The notes under the pieces are model-generated. The model was not told where the DNA came from, did no database searches, and worked only from the letters and a program-made list of their open reading frames with translations. From JAFALK01 sp042701975 (lineage in GTDB: Bacteria; Pseudomonadota; Gammaproteobacteria; Burkholderiales; Burkholderiaceae_C): DNA of 64,000 nucleotides. Made by a program: the position numbers and the translations under genes. Position 1 is the stretch's first letter, and every line of letters begins with the position of its first letter. Positions 57,531 through 64,000 of this stretch are shown in pieces. The stretch spans positions 4,526,001-4,590,000 of the forward strand of contig CP170561.1 of NCBI GenBank assembly GCA_042701975.1, given 5' to 3'.

Positions 57531-57563
57531 AAGGGGCCGCGAGGTGATTCCCCTGGGCCCCTT
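57531..57563 (-). terminator. Intrinsic terminator between hfq and hflX
   Basis: AAGGGGCC (57531-57538) pairs with GGCCCCTT (57556-57563). On the minus strand the hairpin is followed by TTTTTTATTG, a proper T-tract. It lies 12 bases after the hfq stop. hflX is then reached by read-through or by an internal promoter in hfq. Confidence 0.8.
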
Positions 57564-57575
57564 GGGTGTGGCCGA

Positions 57576-57821
57576 TCAGGCGGCGTCGCCGGTGCCTTCA
57601 GCGGCGTGGAAGTTCACGGCGCGTCCGGGGACGACGGTCGAGATGGCGTGCTTGTAGACCATTTGGGTGACCGTGTTGCGCAGCAGCACGACGTACTGGT
57701 CGAAGGATTCGATGTGCCCTTGCAGCTTGATGCCGTTGACCAGGTAGATGGACACCGGCACATGTTCCTTGCGCAGCAGGTTCAGGAAGGGATCTTGCAG
57801 GAGTTGGCCTTTGTTGCTCAC
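57576..57821 (-). CDS. hfq: RNA chaperone Hfq
   Basis: An 81-residue Sm-like hexameric protein pairing small RNAs with mRNAs. It starts at GTG 57821 (SNKGQLLQDPFLNLLRKEH) with GGAG 8 bases upstream. The Sm1 strand VSIYLVNGIKLQGHIESFDQYVVLL and Sm2 motif YKHAIS are almost identical to other betaproteobacteria. The C-terminal tail is short. An upstream in-frame codon at 57869 would add 16 unrelated residues. Confidence 0.98.
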   Translation of the reverse strand: MSNKGQLLQDPFLNLLRKEHVPVSIYLVNGIKLQGHIESFDQYVVLLRNTVTQMVYKHAISTVVPGRAVNFHAAEGTGDAA

Positions 57822-57939
57822 GATATTGGCTCCGTGTTGGATGTGAGGATCGAAGCCACACCTTATCACAGGGTGGCTGGGGCGGCAGGGAATACCCGCT
57901 GATGGCCCCTAGCTGCTACGAAGCAAGTTCGGAGCCAGC

Positions 57940-59271
57940 TCAATCCTTCTCGTCAAAAGGATTGGCGGACGAGCGCATCTCGATCTTCATCGGCGTGCCC
58001 ACGAGCTTGTAATGGGCGCGGATGCGGCCCTCGAGGTAGCGCTTGTAGGCGTCCGTCACGCCGTCCAGCGAGTTGCCGTGCACAACGACGATCGGCGGGT
58101 TCATCCCACCTTGGTGCGCATAGCGCAACTTGGGACGGTAGTGGCCGCTCTTCTTGGGCGTCTGGTGCTGCACGGCCTCGTGGATCAGGCGGGTCAGCAC
58201 CGGCGTGGTCATCTTCTTGTAGGCCGAGGCATAGGCATCGGCCAGACCGCCCCACAGCGGACCGAGGCCCTGGCGCTTGAGTGCCGAGATGTTGAACATC
58301 GGCGCGAACTTCAGGAAGGCCAGGCGGGTCTCGATCGAGCGCTGCAGCGTCTCGCGCTGGTAGCTGTCGACCGCGTCCCACTTGTTGATGGCCAGCACGA
58401 CGGCACGGCCACTGTCCAGGATGTAGCCTGCGATGTGGGCGTCCTGATCAGTCACGCCCTGCGTGGCGTCCAGCAGCAGCAGCACGACGTTGGCGTCTGC
58501 AATCGCCTGCAGCGTCTTCACCACCGAGAACTTCTCGATGGCCTCGAAGACCTTGCCCTTGCGGCGCAGGCCGGCGGTGTCGATCAGCTTGAACTTCTGG
58601 CCGTTGCGCTCGAAGTCCACACTGATGGCATCGCGTGTGGTGCCCGGCATGTCGAAGGCCACCAGGCGCTCCTCACCCAGCCAGGTGTTGATCAGCGTGC
58701 TCTTGCCCACGTTCGGGCGGCCGGCGACGGCGAGACGGATCACGCCTTCTTCCTCGGCGCCCTCCTCGTCTTCGTCGGATTCGAAGGTTTCGAGCGCCGC
58801 TTCCAGCAAGCTGCGGATGCCCTGGCCGTGCGCAGCCGAGACAGGATGCGGCTCGCCCAGGCCCAACTCGTGGAACTCGGCGAGGTGCGGCGAATCGCTC
58901 ATGCCCTCGGCCTTGTTCACGGCCAGCAAGATGCGCTTGTTGGCTTGGCGCAGGTAGCGGGCGATGTCCTGGTCCTGGCCGGACAGGCCCATGCGGATGT
59001 CGGTGACGAAGACGACCACGTCCGCCTCAGCGACGGCCTGGCGGGTCTGCTTGGCCATCTCCTTGACGATGCCCGTCGTGCTGTCCGGCTCGAAGCCGCC
59101 GGTGTCGATGACGATGAACTCGCGATCGCCCAGGCGGCCGTCACCGTAGTGGCGGTCGCGCGTCAGGCCAGCAAAGTCGGCCACGATGGCGTCGCGGCTC
59201 TTGGTCAGCCGGTTGAACAGGGTCGACTTGCCCACATTGGGCCGGCCGACGAGGGCGAGGACAGGTTTCAT
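57940..59271 (-). CDS. der: Ribosome assembly GTPase Der (EngA)
   Basis: A 443-residue protein with two tandem G domains, GRPNVGKSTLFNRLT (residue about 8) and GRPNVGKSTLINTWL (about 183), each with a DTGG/DTAG box and NKxE/NKWD, followed by the KH-like C-terminal domain (RLIHEAVQHQTPKKSG, HGNSLDGVTDAYKRYLEG). It acts in 50S subunit maturation. An acidic linker (FESDEDEEGAEEEG) joins the G domains. The start overlaps the bamB stop as ATGA. Confidence 0.97.
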   Translation of the reverse strand: MKPVLALVGRPNVGKSTLFNRLTKSRDAIVADFAGLTRDRHYGDGRLGDREFIVIDTGGFEPDSTTGIVKEMAKQTRQAVAEADVVVFVTDIRMGLSGQDQDIARYLRQANKRILLAVNKAEGMSDSPHLAEFHELGLGEPHPVSAAHGQGIRSLLEAALETFESDEDEEGAEEEGVIRLAVAGRPNVGKSTLINTWLGEERLVAFDMPGTTRDAISVDFERNGQKFKLIDTAGLRRKGKVFEAIEKFSVVKTLQAIADANVVLLLLDATQGVTDQDAHIAGYILDSGRAVVLAINKWDAVDSYQRETLQRSIETRLAFLKFAPMFNISALKRQGLGPLWGGLADAYASAYKKMTTPVLTRLIHEAVQHQTPKKSGHYRPKLRYAHQGGMNPPIVVVHGNSLDGVTDAYKRYLEGRIRAHYKLVGTPMKIEMRSSANPFDEKD

Positions 59272-60401
59272 TGTTCCTTCGGGCCAGCCTGGATGGCGTA
59301 CAGGCCACCCTTCTGGGTTCGGACCAGGGCGATGCCGTCCAGCACCACGGGCGCACCGACGATGGCCGAGCCATCGGTGGCGATGCGCGCCACGGTCTTG
59401 CCGGACTTGCGATCGAGGAAATGCAGCCAGCCTTCGAAGTCGCCGACCATGACCTGGCCACCCAAGCCAGCCGGCGCAGCCAGCTTGCGGTTCAGGAACT
59501 GTTCGGCCAGCCAGACGGTGTCGCCGTTGGCAAGCTTGTAGGCGGAGAGGCGATCCTGCACGTCCGAGGCGTAGAGCTGTTCGGCGTCACCGCCGACGGA
59601 CTCGGTGCCCGTCGTGTTGCGCAGCCACAGCGGCGAACCGCGGTCGGCATTGGCGCAGCCCACCGAGGACTGGAAAGCCCGCGCGCAGATCGTCGTGCCC
59701 TGGCGGAAGGCCGGGCCGACCAGATCGGCCAGGCGTTCCACCTCGTTCGTGCCGCGCGGATTGGCCAGGCTGGCCTCCCAGCGCACCAGGCCCTTGAGCG
59801 GGTCCAGGCCCGTCAGGCGCTGGCCCTGGCCAACGACGAGGGTGTCTTGGTAGGCGCCGATGACGCCGGCCTTGGACAGCGTCAGTGCATCGCCGGGACG
59901 CTGCATCTGGAACAGCTTGGCGCCGTCCTGCGCGTCGTAGGCGAACACCGTGCGGTCCACGCTCAGCACGAAGACGCGGTCGCCGGCCACGAAGGGCGCG
60001 GCGATGACGATGGTGCCCAGCGGCTTCTTCCAGGCGACCTTGCCACCGGCGATGGCCACCAGGTCGTTGTCGCGGGTCACAACGGCAGAAACCTTGCCAT
60101 CGCTGCCCACGCCGGCCGCGAGCTTGCGGCCCACGTCAGCGCGCCAGATCACGACACCGGTCTTGGCCGACAGCGCCTGCACCACGCCGTCATTGCCGGC
60201 GACGATGAACTGGTCACCGCGGGCGGTGACTTCCATCGGGAAGGACGGAGCGTCGATGTGCGCGATCCAGGCCACCTTGGCGCTGGGGGCACCCAGGCCG
60301 GATTCCAGCGGCGCGGGCTTGGGGGCGTCGGAGCCAAACATCGAGCAGCCAGCCAGGGCGACGGCCGAAGCCGCGGCGATCAAGACGAGAGCGCGCCTCA
60401 C
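59268..60401 (-). CDS. bamB: Outer membrane assembly lipoprotein BamB
   Basis: A 377-residue lipoprotein of the BAM complex. It starts at GTG 60401, with a lipoprotein signal ending ASAVALAGC (lipobox LAGC) and Ser at +2, sending it to the outer membrane. The rest is an eight-bladed beta-propeller of PQQ-like repeats (VVQALSAKTGVVIWRADVG, VFAYDAQDGAKLFQ, LHFLDRKSGKTVARI). The start overlaps the yfgM stop as GTGA. Its partner bamA is in a separate operon in this window. Confidence 0.95.
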   Translation of the reverse strand: MRRALVLIAAASAVALAGCSMFGSDAPKPAPLESGLGAPSAKVAWIAHIDAPSFPMEVTARGDQFIVAGNDGVVQALSAKTGVVIWRADVGRKLAAGVGSDGKVSAVVTRDNDLVAIAGGKVAWKKPLGTIVIAAPFVAGDRVFVLSVDRTVFAYDAQDGAKLFQMQRPGDALTLSKAGVIGAYQDTLVVGQGQRLTGLDPLKGLVRWEASLANPRGTNEVERLADLVGPAFRQGTTICARAFQSSVGCANADRGSPLWLRNTTGTESVGGDAEQLYASDVQDRLSAYKLANGDTVWLAEQFLNRKLAAPAGLGGQVMVGDFEGWLHFLDRKSGKTVARIATDGSAIVGAPVVLDGIALVRTQKGGLYAIQAGPKEQ

Positions 60402-61069
60402 TTGGCAGCCTCCTTGGCGGCATCGTCCTGAGCGACGGCCACGCCGAGCTGGGCCAGCTTGGCCTCGATCAGGCGGCGGTATTCGACCGACTTGTCCATG
60501 GCGTCATAGGCCTTCTGGTACTGGGCCTTGGCCTCGGCCGGCTTGTTCTGCAGCATGAGCAGATCGCCGCGGCGATCTGCAGCCAGGGCCGCGAAGTCGG
60601 GCGTGGTGACAGCGTCGATCAGCTTGGCGGCTTCGTCGTACTTCTTCTCGTCGAGCAGCACGGCGGACAGGCGCAGGCGGGCGACGTCGCGCACCTCGGT
60701 CAGCTTGGCTTCCTGGATGACCCAGTTCAGGCTGGCCTTGGAGGCATCCACCTTGCCCTTCTCGAACTGGACGCGAGCGGCCAGCAGCACGCCCTGGGCG
60801 GCGAAGCTGGTGCTGGACAGGCCCTGCAGGTCCTTCTGGACGGCATCGACCTTGGCCAGATCACCTTCCTGCACGGCCTTCTGCATGGCCACGTACATGC
60901 CCTCGGCCTTGGTGGCCTGGCTGCGTTGCCAGGTGTTCCAGCCCTGCCAGGCGGCAAACACGGCCAAGCAAGCCGTGATCACCCAGGTGATCAGGTTGCC
61001 CCACTGCTTCCAGAACGCCTTGAGCTGTTCCAGCTGTTCTTGTTCTTCAAGATCGAGATGCGACGCCAT
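60398..61069 (-). CDS. yfgM: YfgM-like tetratricopeptide-repeat periplasmic chaperone
   Basis: A 223-residue bitopic inner-membrane protein: a short cytoplasmic N-terminus (MASHLDLEEQEQLEQLKAFWKQWGN), one membrane helix (LITWVITACLAVFAAW) and a periplasmic domain of TPR-like helices (YDEAAKLIDAV, QNKPAEAKAQYQKAYDAMD). In other bacteria YfgM binds the Sec translocon and PpiD. It lies between hisS and bamB as in the conserved cluster. An in-frame codon at 61132 is a poorer start. Confidence 0.92.
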   Translation of the reverse strand: MASHLDLEEQEQLEQLKAFWKQWGNLITWVITACLAVFAAWQGWNTWQRSQATKAEGMYVAMQKAVQEGDLAKVDAVQKDLQGLSSTSFAAQGVLLAARVQFEKGKVDASKASLNWVIQEAKLTEVRDVARLRLSAVLLDEKKYDEAAKLIDAVTTPDFAALAADRRGDLLMLQNKPAEAKAQYQKAYDAMDKSVEYRRLIEAKLAQLGVAVAQDDAAKEAAK

Positions 61070-61104
61070 GAGATGAATATCTTGGAAATGCGGCAAAGCC
61101 GCGA

Positions 61105-62409
61105 TTATGGCTGGCCCAGACGGGCCGCCCATTCGCTCACCGAAGAGAGCGGCAGGTAAAGCTGTTCGCCCTGCTCGCGCAGCGGCTTGAGGGCGACTTC
61201 GCCGCGGGCCATTTCGTCCTCGCCGAAGATCAGCGCCCAGGCCGCGCCCGAGGCGTCGGCCTTCTTGAACTGCGACTTCATGCTGGACTGGCCTGGGTGC
61301 ATGACGACGGAGATGCCAGCCGCGCGCAGCTGCTCCAGCGCCACCATCACCTGCGGCAGACCAGCGGCCGAGGGCACGATGGCGTAAGCATCCGGCACCG
61401 GAGCGGCCGGCATCACGCCGACCTCTTCCAGCAGCAGCAGCATGCGCTCGATGCCCATGCCGAAACCGACTGCCGGCGTCGGCTTGCCGCCGAGCTGCTC
61501 GATCAGGCCGTCATAGCGGCCACCGCCACAGACCGTGCCCTGCGAGCCGAGCTTCTCGGTGATCCACTCGAAGACGGTGAGGTTGTAGTAGTCCAGGCCG
61601 CGCACCAAGCGCGGGTTGATCGTGTACTTGACGCCCGCAGCGTCCAGGATGGCGCGCACGCCGTTGAAGTGTGCGAGCGACTCCTCGCCCAGGAAGTCCA
61701 GCAGCTTGGGCGCGGCGTTGGCCATGTCCTGCAGCGCCGGGTTCTTGGTGTCCAGCACGCGCAGCGGGTTGCTGTGCATGCGACGCTTGCCGTCTTCATC
61801 GAGCAACTCGACATGCGCTTCAAGATGCTGGATGAGCGCTTCACGGTGGGCGCGGCGCTCATCGGGCGAACCCAGGCAGTTCAGCTCCAGGCGGAAATGA
61901 TCGCCTTCCACCAAGCCCAGCTCCTGCAGCAGGCGGCTGCCCATCAGGATGACTTCGGCGTCCACGTCCGGGCCCGAGAAGCCCAGGGCCTCGACGCCCA
62001 TCTGGTGGAACTGGCGGTAGCGGCCCTTCTGCGGCTTCTCGCGGCGGAACATCGGGCCGAAGTAGTACAGGCGGCGGCCCGAATCGCGCAGGAAGGAATG
62101 CTCGATCATGGCGCGCACCACGCCGGCGGTCATTTCGGGGCGCAGGGCCAGATGCTCGGCCTGGCCGTGCTTGTCGGCGCGGTCCTCGAAGGCGTACATC
62201 TCCTTCTCGACGATGTCCGTCACCTCGCCGATGCCGCGCACGAACAGCGCGGTGGGCTCGACGATGGGCGTGCGCACGTTCTGGTAGCCATAGCGCTGCA
62301 GCACGCTGCGCATCTGGGCTTCCAGCCATTCCCAGCGCGCGCTTTCGGGCGGCAGGATGTCGTTCATGCCCTTCACGGCCTGAAGGACAGTCAACTTCTT
62401 TTCACTCAT
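61105..62409 (-). CDS. hisS: Histidyl-tRNA synthetase
   Basis: A 434-residue class II synthetase. It has motif 1 around MNDILPPESARWEWLEAQMRS, motif 2 with FRREKPQKGRYRQFHQMGVE, the histidine-binding segments LVRGLDYYNLTVFEWIT and GGGRYDGLIEQLGG, motif 3 (AVGFGMGIERMLLL) and the C-terminal anticodon-binding domain (ISVVMHPGQSSMKSQFKKADASG). It is part of the ispG-hisS-yfgM-bamB-der group, five bases after ispG. Confidence 0.97.
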   Translation of the reverse strand: MSEKKLTVLQAVKGMNDILPPESARWEWLEAQMRSVLQRYGYQNVRTPIVEPTALFVRGIGEVTDIVEKEMYAFEDRADKHGQAEHLALRPEMTAGVVRAMIEHSFLRDSGRRLYYFGPMFRREKPQKGRYRQFHQMGVEALGFSGPDVDAEVILMGSRLLQELGLVEGDHFRLELNCLGSPDERRAHREALIQHLEAHVELLDEDGKRRMHSNPLRVLDTKNPALQDMANAAPKLLDFLGEESLAHFNGVRAILDAAGVKYTINPRLVRGLDYYNLTVFEWITEKLGSQGTVCGGGRYDGLIEQLGGKPTPAVGFGMGIERMLLLLEEVGVMPAAPVPDAYAIVPSAAGLPQVMVALEQLRAAGISVVMHPGQSSMKSQFKKADASGAAWALIFGEDEMARGEVALKPLREQGEQLYLPLSSVSEWAARLGQP

Positions 62410-62414
62410 GGGGT

Positions 62415-63689
62415 TCAGGCAGTGGCGCCGAAGCGCTTCTCGATGTAGTTCTCGACGAGCGCATGGAACTCGGTCGCGATGTTCTCGCCGCGCAGAGTCA
62501 GCGCCTTCACGCCGTCGATGAACACGGGCGCCGCGGGCGCCTCGCCGGTACCGGGCAGGCTGATGCCGATGTCGGCATGCTTGCTCTCGCCGGGGCCGTT
62601 GACGATGCAGCCCATCACGGCCACCTTCATGTTCTCGACGCCCGGGTACTTGCCGCGCCAGACGGGCATCTGCTCGCGCAGGAAGTCGTCGATCTGCTTG
62701 GCCAGTTCCTGGAAGGTGGTGCTGGTCGTGCGGCCGCAGCCGGGGCAGGCGGTGACGCTCGGGTTGAAGTGGCGCAGGCCCAGCGATTGCAGGATCTCCA
62801 GCGCCACGACCACTTCCTGCGTGCGCGACTCGCCCGGTTGCGGCGTGAGCGAGACACGGATCGTGTCGCCGATGCCCTCTTGCGCGAGGATGCCCAGGGC
62901 CACTGCAGAGGCCACCGTGCCCTTGGTGCCCATGCCGGCTTCGGTCAGGCCCAGGTGCAGCGCGTAATCGCAGCGTTTGGCCAGCGCGCGGTAGACCGAG
63001 ATCAGGTCCTGCACGCCGCTGACCTTGCAGCTGATGATGATGTTGTCACGGTTCAAGCCCAGCTCGGCGGCGTATTCGGCCGAGGTGAGCGCCGACTGGA
63101 TCAGCGCCTGGTACATGACCTGCTGGCCGTCCCAGGGCTCGGCGCGGCTGGCGTTCTCGTCCATCATGGACGCGAGCAGTTCCTGGTCCAGGCTGCCCCA
63201 GTTCACGCCGATGCGCACGACCTTGTCGTATTTGATGGCGGCTTCCACCATCATGGCGAACTGGCGGTCCTTCTTGTCGCCCTTGCCCACGTTGCCGGGG
63301 TTGATGCGGTACTTGGACAGCGCCTGCGCCATGGCCGGATATTCGGTCAGCAGGCGGTGGCCGTTGTAGTGGAAGTCGCCCACCAGCGGCACGTCGATGC
63401 CCATGCGGTCGAGTTGCTCGCGGATGTAGGGCACCTGCTCAGCGGCCTCGGGCGTGTTGACCGTGATGCGCACCAGCTCCGAGCCGGCGATCGCCAGCTC
63501 CTTGACCTGAATGGCCGTGCCGATGGCGTCCACCGTGTCGGTGTTGGTCATCGATTGCACGCGCACCGGAGCATCGCCGCCGATGGTGACCACACGATCA
63601 CCCCAGGCCACGCGGGCCTGGCGCGAACGGCGCGGAAGCGGACGAGCGGCGGCGATGGCCTCTTCAACCGTGGACTGCAAATCAATCAT
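62415..63689 (-). CDS. ispG: 4-hydroxy-3-methylbut-2-en-1-yl diphosphate synthase IspG
   Basis: A 424-residue [4Fe-4S] enzyme converting MEcPP to HMBPP late in the MEP pathway; dxr of the same pathway is also in this window. The TIM-barrel part starts VRVQSMTNTDTVDA. Cluster ligands are in TACPGCGRTTS and MGCIVNGPGES, with the catalytic Glu following. Its length suits the betaproteobacterial form. The order RodZ-like, ispG, hisS is conserved. Confidence 0.97.
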   Translation of the reverse strand: MIDLQSTVEEAIAAARPLPRRSRQARVAWGDRVVTIGGDAPVRVQSMTNTDTVDAIGTAIQVKELAIAGSELVRITVNTPEAAEQVPYIREQLDRMGIDVPLVGDFHYNGHRLLTEYPAMAQALSKYRINPGNVGKGDKKDRQFAMMVEAAIKYDKVVRIGVNWGSLDQELLASMMDENASRAEPWDGQQVMYQALIQSALTSAEYAAELGLNRDNIIISCKVSGVQDLISVYRALAKRCDYALHLGLTEAGMGTKGTVASAVALGILAQEGIGDTIRVSLTPQPGESRTQEVVVALEILQSLGLRHFNPSVTACPGCGRTTSTTFQELAKQIDDFLREQMPVWRGKYPGVENMKVAVMGCIVNGPGESKHADIGISLPGTGEAPAAPVFIDGVKALTLRGENIATEFHALVENYIEKRFGATA

Positions 63690-63697
63690 GGAATGGG

Positions 63698-64000
63698 TCA
63701 GTTCAGCTCAAGACGAGCGACATTGTCCTTGGCCTGCGAGAGCAGGTCCATCGGCTTGCCGCGCACCAGCAATTGGGTGCCGGCGACATTGCCGATTTTC
63801 ACCTTGAGCGGCGCCGCTCCGCTGAGCTGTTCCTCTTCACCACCAGCCACGACGCGGGAAATCAGGGTCTGGCCGTTGGCATCGACCACCTCGACCCAGG
63901 ACGGCGCCGTGGTCTTCAAGGTCAGTGCAAGCTGGCCGTTAGCAGCAGATGCTGGCACGGTGGCCGCCGGACGCGGGGCCGGCGACGGGGTGGAGGTGGT
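63698..64000 (-). CDS. RodZ-like protein, C-terminal part (cut by window end)
   Basis: The frame is open to the end of the window, so the N-terminus is missing. The visible 100 residues are a Pro/Thr-rich linker (TTSTPSPAPRPAAT) followed by a DUF4115-type beta domain (LALTLKTTAPSWVEVVDANGQ, VKIGNVAGTQLLVRGKPMDL). This is the periplasmic tail of RodZ-like cell-shape proteins, whose missing part should be a cytoplasmic helix-turn-helix and one membrane helix. Its position just before ispG is the usual one. Confidence 0.85.
   Translation of the reverse strand, partial: TTSTPSPAPRPAATVPASAANGQLALTLKTTAPSWVEVVDANGQTLISRVVAGGEEEQLSGAAPLKVKIGNVAGTQLLVRGKPMDLLSQAKDNVARLELN

Overview
This is a GC-rich, densely coding chromosomal segment. 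It fits a betaproteobacterium of the order Burkholderiales, most like the Roseateles/Rubrivivax/Leptothrix group. The main support is gene order: rpsB-tsf-pyrH-frr-uppS-cdsA-dxr-rseP-bamA-skp-lpxD-fabZ-lpxA-lpxB-rnhB, rpsF-priB-rpsR-rplI-dnaB, and ispG-hisS-yfgM-bamB-der-hfq-hflX-hflK-hflC-DUF2065-hisZ-purA. A lone PEP-CTERM protein and the protein sequences agree. I see no prophage, insertion sequence, CRISPR array, integrase or plasmid gene. The only RNA gene recognised is one tRNA-Leu(CAG).

Layout. 1-10.2 kb is mixed accessory content: the 3' end of an unknown gene, a YddA-type ABC exporter, a DoxX-like protein, a lipid A phosphoethanolamine transferase, a radical SAM protein with a near-perfect LexA box over its start codon, a membrane-anchored zinc-ribbon protein, a DedA-rhodanese fusion with a small membrane protein, and a divergent SDR/LysR pair. 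10.2-15.5 kb holds a probable broken small membrane gene and a two-component locus. The locus is a NarX-like sensor with beta-propeller repeats, followed by a NarL-type regulator fused to a histidine kinase and receiver, with the last joint out of frame. 15.6-18.7 kb is dnaB and the rpsF operon. 18.8-28.7 kb has a sodium/solute symporter, ppsA and its regulator ppsR (with an S10 carboxypeptidase before ppsR), a PEP-CTERM protein, an EamA transporter and a small orphan protein.

28-43 kb, all on the minus strand, is one nearly continuous set for translation, isoprenoid/phospholipid precursors, lipid A and outer-membrane assembly, with start/stop overlaps at almost every joint. 43.1-47.4 kb is a plus-strand group: amidase, D-amino-acid-dehydrogenase-like oxidase, bifunctional NAD(P)HX repair enzyme and a small ABM-domain protein. 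47.4-64 kb returns to the minus strand: glutathione transferase, RNase R beside the tRNA-Leu, a phosphoribosyltransferase, purA, hisZ, the HflKC protease regulators, hflX, hfq, der, bamB, yfgM, hisS, ispG and the 3' part of a RodZ-like gene cut by the window end.

The main oddities are three single-base frame disruptions: in the hybrid kinase, in the last codons of frr and in a small membrane gene. RNase R also has no normal start codon beside the tRNA, and the regulator-kinase fusion has a degenerate DNA-binding helix. No wholly new system is obvious. The regulator-kinase fusion and the SOS-box radical SAM gene are the best places to look.
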